This document shows, piece after piece, positions 35,842 to 45,900 of a stretch of 64,000 nucleotides of DNA. Below the pieces are notes generated by a model that saw only the letters and a list, made by a program, of their open reading frames with translations, ran no database searches and was not told the DNA's origin. The DNA lies in contig NZ_JGVU02000002.1 in the NCBI RefSeq assembly GCF_000708755.2, forward strand, positions 186,001 to 250,000. Reading direction: 5' to 3'. The stretch comes from Metabacillus indicus LMG 22858. Its GTDB lineage: Bacteria; Bacillota; Bacilli; Bacillales; Bacillaceae. Position 1 is the stretch's first letter. Every line of letters starts with the position of its first letter. A program made the translations under genes and the position numbers.

Positions 35842-36075
35842 CGCTATACGTAACGGGGCCCTGTTGAAAAACAGGGTTCCTCGCGTTTTGCGGGAAAGTG
35901 GCTGGTTTTTAAGTCTATAAGAATCTAAAATTGATTGGGCATTGTGCTCATAGAATATAAAAACATACAAAAGGGTTTTAACTGCGGTTCAAGAGGGAAA
36001 AGAAGATATTGTGCTTTTACAGGCTCCTTCTGACACAGCAGGGAAAATGACAAACAATTTTTACAGGAGGCTGTC

Positions 36076-36984
36076 ATGGAAAACATACTTAATAAGCTTC
36101 AAGAGGCACAGGTAGGAAAGGTTGTTCATAACGAACCTTTAGCGAAACACACAACCATTAAAATCGGGGGACCTGCAGAGATTTTCGTGGAACCAGGCTC
36201 CATCAGTGATTTGAAAAAGACAATGGACATTGTGAATGAAAGCGGACTGCCGTGGAGAGCAATCGGACGCGGCTCAAATTTGCTTGTCAGTGACGCAGGA
36301 ATCAAAGGCGTTGTCATTAAACTCGGCAAGGGCCTCGACCATATGGAGATTGACGGAGAGACGGTGACAGCCGGAGGCGGATACTCTCTGATTAAGCTGA
36401 CAACACTGCTCACCAAGCAGGGACTGTCAGGTCTTCAATTCGCAGGGGGAATCCCGGGCTCAGTCGGCGGCGCTGTCTATATGAACGCCGGAGCTCACGG
36501 ATCAGATATGTCTAAAATTCTCATAAAAGCACACATTCTGTTTGAAGACGGAAAAATGGAGTGGCTGACTGCTGATGAACTCGAGTTTTCATACCGCACA
36601 TCGCTGCTTCAGAAAAAGCGTCCGGGCATCTGCCTTGAAGCCGTCCTGAAGCTTCAAAAAGGGAACAGAGAAGAGATTACGGCACAGCTCCAAAAGAATA
36701 AGGATTACCGCAGAGAAACACAGCCGTGGGATTTGCCTAACTGCGGAAGTGTATTCCGCAATCCCCTTCCTTACTATGCAGGACAGCTCATTCAGGAATC
36801 AGGACTTAAAGGCCACCAGATCGGCGGCGCGAAAATTTCCGATCTCCACGGAAATTTCATCGTGAACACGGGCACTGCCACTGCAAAAGACGTTCTTGAC
36901 CTGATTGATTATGTCAAAAAGACGATTTATGACAAGCACGGAGTGAAAATGGAGACGGAGGTTGAAATTGCCGGTCAAATGTGA
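36076..36984 (+). CDS. murB: UDP-N-acetylenolpyruvoylglucosamine reductase MurB
   Basis: A 302-residue type II MurB, the FAD/NADPH enzyme that completes UDP-MurNAc. '[20 protein letters not shown]' begins the FAD domain, '[18 protein letters not shown]' and '[26 protein letters not shown]' are FAD-binding signatures, and 'NCGSVFRNP' carries the catalytic Ser in the GSxFRNP motif. It lies 234 bases after spoVE, where murG is expected. The ribosome site CAGGAGGCTG is clear. Confidence 0.95.
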   Translation: MENILNKLQEAQVGKVVHNEPLAKHTTIKIGGPAEIFVEPGSISDLKKTMDIVNESGLPWRAIGRGSNLLVSDAGIKGVVIKLGKGLDHMEIDGETVTAGGGYSLIKLTTLLTKQGLSGLQFAGGIPGSVGGAVYMNAGAHGSDMSKILIKAHILFEDGKMEWLTADELEFSYRTSLLQKKRPGICLEAVLKLQKGNREEITAQLQKNKDYRRETQPWDLPNCGSVFRNPLPYYAGQLIQESGLKGHQIGGAKISDLHGNFIVNTGTATAKDVLDLIDYVKKTIYDKHGVKMETEVEIAGQM

Positions 36985-37046
36985 TGATTGCTTATCTCTT
37001 TTTCCTTATATTGTGGTATACTATCTTTATTAAAAGCACAGTTGCT

Positions 37047-37080
37047 AAACGGCATCCAGCATGCCGTTTGTTTCTCTTTT
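37047..37080 (+). terminator. Hairpin between murB and divIB, possible attenuator
   Basis: AAACGGCAT (37047-37055) pairs perfectly with ATGCCGTTT (37061-37069) around CCAGC, followed by a T-rich stretch. It ends about 50 bases before divIB, so it may act as a partial terminator inside the cluster. Confidence 0.55.
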
Positions 37081-37129
37081 TAAGAAGATTTTACGGCCCC
37101 GAAAGTCATTCGGGATGAGGGGTGAATAC

Positions 37130-37969
37130 ATGGAAAAAGGCAAAGTCGTTTCGCTTGAAGACAGGGTGCCCAAGTTAAAAGAGCACCGGAGGCAAAAATC
37201 AAACCGCAGATTAATAGGTTTTCTATCCGTCTTTTTCATCCTCATACTGCTTGTCATCTACTTTCAGTCTCCGCTGAGCAAAGTGTCTTCCATAGAGGTA
37301 AAAGGCAACAGAACTGTTTCTGACGAAGAGATCATTTCTTTGAGCGGAATTACCAAAAAAACAGGTTTTTTCAGCATCGAGGTAAGTGAAGTTCGGGAGG
37401 CGCTGTCTGGCTTTGACCAAATTCAGGATGTCCGGATTGAAAAAGAGCTGCCAAATAAGGTAACGATTGCAGTCAATGAGTTTCAGAAAGTAGCATACGT
37501 CGTAAATGGGGACAAGTTTTCGCCGATTCTTGAGAACGGAAGAACACTTGATCCTGTAACCGGTGCATTTCCAGATGACGCACCGCTTTTGATGAACTGG
37601 AAAAACGCTGAAGAAATAGAAGAAATGGCTCTTGAATTAATGAGCCTGCCTGACAGCATTTCAAATGCCATTTCGGAAATTTATCATACACCTGAAGAAA
37701 TGGACCGGTGGCATATCACGCTGTACATGAATGACGGCTATGAAGTACAGGCATCTGTCAGAGGTTTTTCAGAAAAGATGAAAAATTATCCTTCCATTGT
37801 CAGTCAGCTTGAGCCTGGTGCAAAGGGCATTATCCATATGGAAGTCGGCACATACTTTGAATCATTTGACAAGAGCGGGGAAACTGACCTCACCACTCCT
37901 GCTGAAGGAGCTGCAGACGAAACAGAGGCGGAGGCGACGGAACAAAATGAAAATGAAAATGAGGGGTAG
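37130..37969 (+). CDS. divIB: Cell division protein DivIB (FtsQ)
   Basis: A 279-residue bitopic divisome protein. A basic cytoplasmic tail (1-25), one transmembrane helix (about 28-48), a POTRA domain starting at 'VSSIEVKGNRTVSDEEIISLSGI', a beta domain, and an acidic low-complexity C-terminus (ETEAEATEQNENENEG). ATG 37130 follows GAGGGGTGA; the upstream in-frame ATG has no such site. The last codons overlap the start of ylxW. Confidence 0.93.
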   Translation: MEKGKVVSLEDRVPKLKEHRRQKSNRRLIGFLSVFFILILLVIYFQSPLSKVSSIEVKGNRTVSDEEIISLSGITKKTGFFSIEVSEVREALSGFDQIQDVRIEKELPNKVTIAVNEFQKVAYVVNGDKFSPILENGRTLDPVTGAFPDDAPLLMNWKNAEEIEEMALELMSLPDSISNAISEIYHTPEEMDRWHITLYMNDGYEVQASVRGFSEKMKNYPSIVSQLEPGAKGIIHMEVGTYFESFDKSGETDLTTPAEGAADETEAEATEQNENENEG

Positions 37970-38657
37970 GTATGTCATCCTCTCCTTAATCATGCTTGTG
38001 CTTGGCTTTCTTGTAGCTTTTTCTTATCAGCTAACGAAAGAAAAACAGCCCGAAAGCGGCATTTCTTCTGAACAATGGGATAAAGAATATGAGACAAGGC
38101 AGCTTTTGATCAAGCAGGAGGAACGAAATGCCGAGCTTCAAAAGCAATTGTCTGATACCCAGGAAAAGGTCAGGAAAATTGAAGAAGATCTGAAAAATGA
38201 AAAGCAGCTTTATTTTAACCTGGTTGAAGATGCCGAGAAATACCGGATGTATGTAGGAGAGCTCGGTGTAAAAGGAGAGGGCATTGAAGTCACTCTTGAA
38301 GATTCTTCCTACATACCTGAAGGTGAAAATGTCAATAATTACATTGTGCATGAAGGCCATATTTTTAAAGTGATCAACGAACTTCTCATATCCGGTGCAA
38401 GTGCAGTTGCGATCAATGGACAGAGATTATCGCATGATTCGTATATATATTGTAATGGACCTGTTGTAACTGTGGATGGAAATCAATTTCCCGCACCGTT
38501 TGTCATTTCAGCCATCGGCGATCCTGCTGTGCTCGACCAGGCTCTGAATATTGCAGGCGGAGTTGTGGAACAAGTAGCATATGACAACATTGTCATTACC
38601 CTTGAGAAAAAAGATGAGATTAAAATGAATCCATTGTTGCAAGAAAAGAAATCTTGA
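37947..38657 (+). CDS. ylxW: YlxW, DUF881 family protein
   Basis: A 236-residue membrane-anchored protein: short Met/Lys start, one transmembrane helix (about 8-28), a coiled coil at about 40-90 ('QEERNAELQKQLSDTQEKVRKIEEDLKNEK'), then the DUF881 domain ('GVKGEGIEVTLEDSSY', 'NELLISGASAVAINGQRL', 'FPAPFVISAIGDP'). The function is unknown; it is fixed in the dcw cluster of Bacilli. Three closely spaced ATG codons (37947, 37953, 37959) make the exact start uncertain. It overlaps divIB by 23 bases. Confidence 0.85.
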   Translation: MKMKMRGRYVILSLIMLVLGFLVAFSYQLTKEKQPESGISSEQWDKEYETRQLLIKQEERNAELQKQLSDTQEKVRKIEEDLKNEKQLYFNLVEDAEKYRMYVGELGVKGEGIEVTLEDSSYIPEGENVNNYIVHEGHIFKVINELLISGASAVAINGQRLSHDSYIYCNGPVVTVDGNQFPAPFVISAIGDPAVLDQALNIAGGVVEQVAYDNIVITLEKKDEIKMNPLLQEKKS

Positions 38658-38669
38658 CGGGTGGTTGCC

Positions 38670-39389
38670 TTGAAGAAAAATTTGAAGGGTGTCAGCTTTT
38701 CCATACTGACAATGATATTCGGCCTTATGCTTGCTGTTCAGTTTCAGTCCATTCAGGAACCTCAGGTCAGAGATACTAGAGACATGTGGCAGCTGCGGGA
38801 GGCACTCAAAACAGAGCAGATGATGCAGTCTGAGCTTCTGCTTGAGATCCGCAAGTATGAAGAGCTGATCGATACATATGAGAATGATGAGAGCCAAAGT
38901 GCTGAAAAAACCCTGAAGGAAACTGTAGAAGAGCTAAAGAAAGAAGCAGGGCTGACCGAAGTAACAGGGGAGGGGATTACGATTACGATCTCCCCGCTGT
39001 TTGAGGAGTCATTGACACAGACGGAAACAAACAGTGTTGCACCGGATTTGCTGAAGCGTCTTTTAAATGAACTTAATTCCTACGGTGCAGAAAGTATCTC
39101 AATAGATGGCCGGAGAGTCGTCAATACGACCGTCATCAGGGACATCAACGGCAAAACGAAGATAGACGGCTACAGCCTGCATTCTTTTCCGCTTGAGATT
39201 AAGGTGATTGGCGAGGATGCAGAAAAGCTTTTCAGCCGGTTAAATGGATCAACGGTTATGGATACGTTTGCTGTTGATAATCTCAGACTTTCCATCTCGG
39301 AGCCAAAAGGGAACATGACGATCCCTCCGTATGATGATGTGATCAGGGTTCAGAATATGAAACCGTTTGAAAAAGGAGAGAATTCATAA
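38670..39389 (+). CDS. ylxX: YlxX, DUF881 family protein (ylxW paralog)
   Basis: A 239-residue paralog of the preceding gene, with an N-terminal transmembrane helix (about 8-25), a coiled coil (about 35-85) and the same DUF881 pattern ('VTGEGITITISPLFEES', 'LLNELNSYGAESISIDGRRVV', 'SFPLEIKVIGEDAEKLFSRLNG'). The tandem pair arose by duplication. TTG 38670 has GGGTGG five bases upstream; GTG 38661 lies inside that site. sbp begins at the last base of its stop codon (TAATG). Confidence 0.85.
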   Translation: MKKNLKGVSFSILTMIFGLMLAVQFQSIQEPQVRDTRDMWQLREALKTEQMMQSELLLEIRKYEELIDTYENDESQSAEKTLKETVEELKKEAGLTEVTGEGITITISPLFEESLTQTETNSVAPDLLKRLLNELNSYGAESISIDGRRVVNTTVIRDINGKTKIDGYSLHSFPLEIKVIGEDAEKLFSRLNGSTVMDTFAVDNLRLSISEPKGNMTIPPYDDVIRVQNMKPFEKGENS

Positions 39390-39751
39390 TGTGGCTTCCC
39401 ATTTTAGGGTTGATTCTTGGCATCTCATTGGGACTGCTGACTGATTTCCGGATTCCCGGCGAATATTCGAATTACCTTTCCATAGCCATCCTTGCGGCAC
39501 TTGATACACTGCTTGGGGGGATTCGCGCGCACTTGCAGAATATGTACGATGAAATGGTGTTTGTATCAGGTTTTTTCTTTAACATCATTTTGGCAGCAAG
39601 TTTAGCTTTTCTGGGTGTTCATCTTGGTGTAGACTTGTATTTGGTAGCAATATTTGCTTTTGGAGTCAGACTGTTCCAGAATATTGCCGTCATCAGACGA
39701 ATCATTATTGCCAATTGGACTGAATCGCGCCAAAAACTTAAAAAAAGTTGA
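39389..39751 (+). CDS. sbp: Small basic protein Sbp (DUF1290)
   Basis: A 120-residue membrane protein with three or four helices ('LPILGLILGISLGLL', 'YLSIAILAALDTLLGGIRA', 'VSGFFFNIILAASLAFLGVHLG') and a basic C-terminal tail. It matches the DUF1290/Sbp family, always found just upstream of ftsA in Bacilli. Function is unknown. Coupled to ylxX by TAATG. Confidence 0.88.
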   Translation: MWLPILGLILGISLGLLTDFRIPGEYSNYLSIAILAALDTLLGGIRAHLQNMYDEMVFVSGFFFNIILAASLAFLGVHLGVDLYLVAIFAFGVRLFQNIAVIRRIIIANWTESRQKLKKS

Positions 39752-39841
39752 TTTTTTAAGAGGGAAAATCAAGGATTTGACGAATACTCACTTTAAGTAT
39801 CTATTTCATGTTAGAACCTGCACGAAGCAGGCTGGAATTTG

Positions 39842-39868
39842 TGTGACATGCATGTTTCAAATGTCACA
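39842..39868. promoter_or_regulatory. Inverted repeat upstream of ftsA
   Basis: TGTGACAT (39842-39849) and ATGTCACA (39861-39868) form a perfect 8-bp dyad with an 11-base centre, 100 bases before ftsA. It has no following T-run, so it is more likely a protein-binding site than a terminator. Confidence 0.45.
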
Positions 39869-39909
39869 GCATTTTTCAGCATTGTTACAAATATGTAAAA
39901 CTAGATTCA

Positions 39910-39938
39910 TTGTATTGTTGTTCCTCTAATAATAGAAT
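39910..39938 (+). promoter_or_regulatory. Candidate sigma-A promoter of ftsA-ftsZ
   Basis: TTGTAT (39910-39915), a 17-base spacer and TAGAAT (39933-39938) lie just before the ftsA ribosome site (AAGGAGGTG), implying a very short leader. Confidence 0.55.
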
Positions 39939-39968
39939 GGAAATGATAAGTTAAGGAGGTGCCATAGA

Positions 39969-41264
39969 ATGAACAACAATGAAATCTTTGTAAGTCTAGA
40001 CATCGGTACATCCAGTGTTAAGGTTATCATCGGCGAAATGGCAGATGATAATTTGAACATTATTGGTGTAGGCAATGTTAAATCAGAAGGACTCAGAAAA
40101 GGGTCGATCGTCGACATTGACGAGACCGTTCATTCTATTAGAAAAGCGGTAGAACAGGCAGAGAGAATGGTAGGCATCCCGCTTAGAAGAGTTGTAGTGG
40201 GAGTGACCGGCAATCATGTTCAGCTTCAGGACTGCCACGGTGTTGTGGCTGTCTCAAGCGAAAACCGCGAAATAGCAAACGAGGACATCAGACGCGTCAT
40301 TGATGCTGCTCAAGTTATGTCAATACCTCCGGAACGGGAGATCATAGATGTGATTCCTCAGCAGTTTATTGTTGACGGACTGGATGAAATCAGCGATCCG
40401 CGCGGAATGATCGGTGTGCGTCTTGAAATGGAAGGCACGATCATTACCGGATCAAGAACGATTTTACATAATCTTCTTCGGTGCGTAGAGAAAGCAGGGC
40501 TCGAAATTACAGACATATGCCTGCAGCCGCTTGCATCAGGAGCTGTTGCCCTTTCTAAGGATGAGAAAAACCTTGGCGTAGCCCTAGTTGATATCGGGGG
40601 CGGTTCAACAACAATTGCCGTCTTTGACCAAGGTCATCTGCAGACGACAAGCGTCCTGCCAATCGGCGGAGAAAACATAACGAAGGATCTGTCCATCGGT
40701 CTTCGCACAACGACGGATGAGGCTGAGCGGATCAAAGTAAAGCATGGACATGCCTACTATGATTACGCCTCTGAAGAAGAAGTGTTTGAAGCGGCCATTA
40801 TCGGCACAGATCAAAAACAGCAATTTAATCAGCTTGAAATTTCTGATATTATAGAAGCCAGACTGGAAGAAATGTTTGAGCTCGTCCAGCACGAGATTAA
40901 GAGACTCGGTGTCAGGGACCTGCCAGGAGGATTTGTTCTCACCGGAGGAACTGTAAGCATGCCAGGAGTGCTTGAAATTGCACAGGATGTGCTTCAGAGC
41001 AATGTCCGCATTGCAAGCCCGGATTATATCGGGGTCAGAGAACCGCAGTACATGACTGGAGTAGGCCTGATACAGTTTGCCTTTAAAAATGCGAAAATTC
41101 AGGGCCGGAGCATCAGTTCAAATGCTGTTCCGGACAAGGCTGAAATGACAGCGCAAAGAGAGCCTCAGCCGCAGCAGAATCAGCAGCAGCGCGCTAAGGC
41201 GAAAGAAAAAGAAGAGAAAAAAGAAAGCAAAGTGAAAAAATTCTTTGGTTACTTCTTTGAATAA
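39969..41264 (+). CDS. ftsA: Cell division protein FtsA
   Basis: A 431-residue actin-fold protein that anchors FtsZ to the membrane. '[16 protein letters not shown]' is the phosphate-1 motif, '[16 protein letters not shown]' phosphate-2, and '[14 protein letters not shown]' the adenosine motif. A Gln-rich linker (about 390-412) leads to a C-terminal amphipathic helix ([11 protein letters not shown]) for membrane binding. AAGGAGGTG precedes ATG 39969. ftsZ follows 44 bases later. Confidence 0.96.
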   Translation: MNNNEIFVSLDIGTSSVKVIIGEMADDNLNIIGVGNVKSEGLRKGSIVDIDETVHSIRKAVEQAERMVGIPLRRVVVGVTGNHVQLQDCHGVVAVSSENREIANEDIRRVIDAAQVMSIPPEREIIDVIPQQFIVDGLDEISDPRGMIGVRLEMEGTIITGSRTILHNLLRCVEKAGLEITDICLQPLASGAVALSKDEKNLGVALVDIGGGSTTIAVFDQGHLQTTSVLPIGGENITKDLSIGLRTTTDEAERIKVKHGHAYYDYASEEEVFEAAIIGTDQKQQFNQLEISDIIEARLEEMFELVQHEIKRLGVRDLPGGFVLTGGTVSMPGVLEIAQDVLQSNVRIASPDYIGVREPQYMTGVGLIQFAFKNAKIQGRSISSNAVPDKAEMTAQREPQPQQNQQQRAKAKEKEEKKESKVKKFFGYFFE

Positions 41265-41308
41265 CATGCATCAAGAGGAAGTCATTCGATGGATTAGGAG
41301 GATTTTGT

Positions 41309-42466
41309 ATGTTGGAGTTTGAAAGCAATATTGACGGCATGGCAACGATAAAAGTAATTGGGGTTGGCGGCGGCGGAAACAACGCTGTTAACCGTATGAT
41401 AGAACATGGTGTTCAGGGTGTAGATTTTATCGCTGTAAACACTGATGCACAGGCTTTGAATCTTTCTAAAGCAGAAACTAGAATGCAGATCGGCTCAAAG
41501 CTTACAAGAGGCCTTGGCGCAGGCGCAAACCCTGAAGTCGGCAAAAAAGCAGCTGAAGAAAGCAAAGAGCAGATTGAAGAGGCTTTAAGAGGAGCAGACA
41601 TGGTCTTCGTTACTGCAGGAATGGGCGGCGGTACAGGTACCGGTGCAGCTCCTGTCATCGCCCAGATCGCTAAAGACCTTGGCGCCCTGACTGTTGGGGT
41701 TGTAACACGTCCGTTTACGTTTGAAGGGCGCAAGCGTGCGATGCAGGCTGCCGGCGGTATCTCTTCAATGAAAGAATCAGTTGATACGCTGATTGTTATC
41801 CCGAACGACCGTCTTCTTGAAATCGTAGACAAAAACACACCGATGCTTGAAGCTTTCCGCGAAGCGGATAACGTTCTTCGCCAAGGTGTACAAGGCATCT
41901 CAGATCTGATTGCTGTCCCTGGACTAATCAACCTTGATTTTGCCGATGTTAAGACAATTATGTCAAATAAAGGTTCATCCCTTATGGGTATCGGGGTTGC
42001 AACTGGAGAAAGCAGAGCAGCAGAAGCAGCTAAAAAAGCTATTTCAAGTCCGCTTCTTGAGACATCAATTGACGGCGCACAAGGTGTTCTGATGAACATT
42101 ACCGGCGGTTCAAACCTAAGTCTTTATGAAGTTCAGGAAGCAGCCGACATCGTTGCTACTGCTTCAGATCAGGACGTAAACATGATCTTCGGTTCTGTTA
42201 TTAACGAAAACCTGAAGGATGAGATTGTGGTAACTGTTATTGCTACAGGCTTTAACGAAGTTGAAATCAATCACAGCAAACCGCAGTCAAGACCATTTGG
42301 AAACACGGCTCCTAAACCATCACCTAAACCTCGTGATGTAAGAGAAATGAAACGTGAACGCGAACGCGAGGAGCCTGCTCAGGACATGTCAAGCCGTTCT
42401 ATGCAGCAAGGCGATGATACACTTGATATCCCGACATTCCTGCGAAACCGCAATAAACGCAGATAA
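41309..42466 (+). CDS. ftsZ: Cell division protein FtsZ
   Basis: A 385-residue tubulin-like GTPase that forms the division ring. The GTP-binding signature [13 protein letters not shown] is at about 104-116, the T7 loop '[15 protein letters not shown]' at about 207-221. A variable Pro/Arg-rich linker (about 318-370) ends in the conserved C-terminal peptide [13 protein letters not shown], which binds FtsA and SepF. A strong terminator follows. Confidence 0.97.
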   Translation: MLEFESNIDGMATIKVIGVGGGGNNAVNRMIEHGVQGVDFIAVNTDAQALNLSKAETRMQIGSKLTRGLGAGANPEVGKKAAEESKEQIEEALRGADMVFVTAGMGGGTGTGAAPVIAQIAKDLGALTVGVVTRPFTFEGRKRAMQAAGGISSMKESVDTLIVIPNDRLLEIVDKNTPMLEAFREADNVLRQGVQGISDLIAVPGLINLDFADVKTIMSNKGSSLMGIGVATGESRAAEAAKKAISSPLLETSIDGAQGVLMNITGGSNLSLYEVQEAADIVATASDQDVNMIFGSVINENLKDEIVVTVIATGFNEVEINHSKPQSRPFGNTAPKPSPKPRDVREMKREREREEPAQDMSSRSMQQGDDTLDIPTFLRNRNKRR

Positions 42467-42474
42467 TAGCAAAA

Positions 42475-42508
42475 AAAGACATGGCCAGAAGCCATGTCTT
42501 TTTTTTGC
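42475..42508 (+). terminator. Terminator of ftsA-ftsZ
   Basis: A stem of about 11 bp (AAAGACATGGC with GCCATGTCTTT), loop CAGAA, followed by eight T, nine bases after the ftsZ stop. Confidence 0.88.
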
Positions 42509-42644
42509 ATTTTTCTATTCATAAGACCTGTCTCCTCATATTGTACTGTTCTTCATTGATAAAAGACGTAATTAGTCCCCCGAGAAATCTGCTGATAGTG
42601 AGTACCATTCCCTGTATTGTGACAATCTGCTCTGTCTGATCTTT

Positions 42645-42827
42645 TTATAATGGATAAATTAGGTAAAATGTGTTTATTTTTACAGGCTGGTCTTCCCCAT
42701 AGTCCGAATGTCCTTTCAAATAATCGGTGTGAATCCCTGTGTTCATCGCCTTTTTAATAGAGTAAAAAAAGACAGGCGTTCCTTCGTCATGATTTACATA
42801 ACTTTCCATATAAGTAAAATCGATCAT
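42645..42827 (-). CDS. Possible 60-aa hypothetical protein in the ftsZ-bpr gap
   Basis: The 42509-42977 interval has no recognised gene. A 60-residue minus-strand frame has plausible Bacillus codon use and a protein-like sequence ('VFFYSIKKAMNTGIHTDYLK') but no convincing ribosome site and no family that I recognise. It may be a small gene, a decayed remnant or chance. The rest of the gap is A/T-rich, with a dyad TTACA-N5-TGTAA at 42885-42899 near the expected bpr promoter. Confidence 0.2.
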   Translation of the reverse strand: MIDFTYMESYVNHDEGTPVFFYSIKKAMNTGIHTDYLKGHSDYGEDQPVKINTFYLIYPL

Positions 42828-42977
42828 TTCTGCAAAAGGGATATTTTGGGTGCAAATAATGACAAAATTTTCAAAAAACTTTCTTTACATTTAGTGTAAC
42901 AGCTCAGAACGTACATACATTTCAGAGGGAGGGAGGATGCGGAACTGCCTACACCATTATAAGGGGGAATTGAAAGA

Positions 42978-45900
42978 ATGCCGAAGAAATTTGTGAAATC
43001 GCTCAGTTTTTTGTCAATCATGATCCTGCTTTTAACCTTGCTTGCGCCAAGTGTGTCAATTGCAAGCACAAACGTCAGCACATCTGTTAAAAATCAAAAA
43101 AACATAACGGCTGATAAAGTTTCAAAGAAGGTTGCAGAATCTTTCAAGAAAGAAGAAAAGGTGACGTTTCTCATTAAGCTGAAAGAACAAGTTGATACAG
43201 CAAAAGCTGCAAAAAATGCTGCAAAAGCTGAATCCAAAGCAGTTCAGTCTAAATATGAGAAACGGTCGGCTGTCGTTTCTTCCCTTCGTGCAAAAGCCTT
43301 TGAAACTCAGCATAATCTGAAAACATACTTAACGAAAGAAGAAAAAGCCGGAAATGCGAAGGACATAAAGTCTTTCTATATCGTAAACGGAATGGCTGTT
43401 ACGGCTACTAAGGAAGTGATGGAAAAGGTCGCATCTTTCCCGGAAGTGGACAAGGTGCTTCCAAATGAAGTCCGGCAGCTGCATAAGGTTAAAGAGAAAG
43501 CAGCAGGTAAACAGACAGAAGCAAACGCCTCTCCTGCAGCAACAGAGTGGAACATCAATCAAGTTGGTGCTCCTGCAGCATGGGAGATGGGCATCGACGG
43601 CAGCGGAACCGTTGTTGCTTCGATTGATACAGGTGTTCAATGGGACCACCCGGCATTAAAAGAAAAATACCGCGGCTACAATCCATCTGCACCAAATGCA
43701 CCTGATCACGAGTTCAGCTGGTTTGATGCTACAGCAAATCAGGAAGCGCCTTATGACGATGATGGGCATGGAACGCACGTAACAGGCACGATGGTAGGCG
43801 CAGAGCCGAACGGCAATAACCAAATCGGTGTTGCACCAGGTGCAAAGTGGATTGCTGTCAAAGCATTTACTGCAAATGGCGGAACAGATGCAGATTTGCT
43901 TGAGGCAGGAGAGTGGATTCTTGCTCCTAAAGATGCAGCCGGAAATCCGCACCCTGAAATGGCGCCGGATGTAGTCAACAACTCCTGGGGAGGCGGATCA
44001 GGGCTTGATGAATGGTACAGGCCGATGGTCAATGCATGGCGCGCTGCAGACATCTTTCCGGAATTCTCTGCAGGCAACACGACATTATTTAACCCGGGAG
44101 GTCCGGGATCGATTGCCAACCCGGCAAACTATCCTGAATCCTTTGCAACAGGTGCAACAGACATCAACAACCAATTAGGAAGCTTTTCGCTTCAGGGACC
44201 GTCACCTTATAATGAAACAAAGCCTGATATTTCAGCACCGGGCGTAAACATCCGGTCATCTGTTCCAGGCGGAGTTTATGAAGGCGGCTGGAATGGTACA
44301 TCAATGGCAGGACCTCACGTTTCGGCTGTAGCAGCCCTGCTGAGGCAGGTTGATTCCTCCATTACGGTAGAGGAAATCGAAAACGTACTGACAACTACAG
44401 CAACACCACTTACGGATTCAACTTTTACAAACTCACCTAATAACGGATATGGCCATGGACTGGTAAATGCCTATGATGCGGTTTCCTCTCTGATGACAGG
44501 TCTTGGAAAAGTAAAAGGTCAGGTTGCCAAAGAAGGAGAAGATGCAGAGGCTCCGGTTATGGAACATACAGGGCCTGCAGAGGCATTCGCGGGTATGAAT
44601 CTTCCATTAATAGTGAATGTATCCGATAATATCAGCGTGACAAACGTCTTCCTTCATTACCAAAGCAATGGAGGACAATGGCAGACAGCTGAAGCTGCCA
44701 GAGTGTCGGGTGATTTCCTTGATGGAAATTACGAAGCAGTCATTCCTGGTGAGGCATTAGAAGAAGGAACACTTGTATATAAGTGGAAAGCTGTTGATTT
44801 TGGCGCAAATGAAGTGGTATCAGAAGAATATGAAATCGCCGTTCAGCCAGGCATTACGACTGGCTATGAGCAGGATTTTGAATCAGGCGCTGCAGGATGG
44901 ACTTCTTACGGAGTGAAAAACAGCTGGGAGCATGGAGCACCTGTAAACGGCCCTGGGAATGCAGCTTCAGGTGAAAACGTTTTTGCGACCAACCTTGACG
45001 GCGATTACGAAAACGGGGCAAACATGAATTTGCTTATGCCTCCAATTGATTTGCCGGCAGAAGGAGCTGCGTTCCTTCAATTCAAGCAGTGGCATGAACT
45101 TGAAAACCGGTATGATTATGGACATGTTTTCGTTTCAACCGATCAGGAAACATGGACTCAGGCATTACGGGTAAACGGGGTCACTGAAAACTGGATGGAC
45201 GGACAGGTAGACCTTAGCGGGTATGCAGGAGAGCGCATTTATGTTGCGTTCAACGTTACATCGGACGGCAGCGTCGTAAAAGACGGATGGTACATTGACG
45301 ATGTAAAACTATCAGATACTCCGATTGAAATTCAGAACAAAGCGTCACTTGGAGTTGAAGGCAAATCTGCAACTGCAGATAAAGCTTCAAAAGAGAAAAA
45401 GGAAAAAGTGTATCCGAACAAAATCAAACCCGCACCGTTCACTGCTGCCAAAGGATCAACTGACCATGCACAGCCTGCTGCCCTTCCAATGAGAGCAGAA
45501 GTAAGCATTGTTGAAACAGGAAGATCGACATACTCTAGCCTTCAGGACGGCAGCTATGAAATCGTTCATGGTGCAGGAGAATTTACTCTCCAGGCAGAAG
45601 CATACGGATTTGCGACAGAAACCATGCCGATTACAATTGAAAACGACGGCATCACAGAAGCAAACTTTGTTCTAGAAGAACTTCCTCAAGGAACAGTGAG
45701 CGGAGTAGTGACAAATGAAGCAACAGGCGAGCCGGTTGCAAACGCGACCCTTCTGCTTGTTGAAGATGCCGCCATTACACCTGTTCAAACGAATGAACAA
45801 GGGGAATATTCAATTGAAGCCTACGAAGGAGACTATACGCTGAAAGCGATGGCACCTTCTTATTATGCCAAGGACACAAGCATCACGATCGATGCAGAAC

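Noticed and set aside
35259-35867. A 202-codon plus-strand frame overlapping spoVE
   Set aside because: Out-of-frame shadow of spoVE; Arg/Cys-rich, no ribosome site.
35842-36075. Remnant of murG
   Set aside because: Frames through the gap show no MurG motif; one short peptide-like stretch ('[19 protein letters not shown]') does not match MurG.
41413-42099. A 228-codon minus-strand frame
   Set aside because: Antisense shadow of ftsZ produced by its codon bias; Ser/Pro-rich with no family resemblance.
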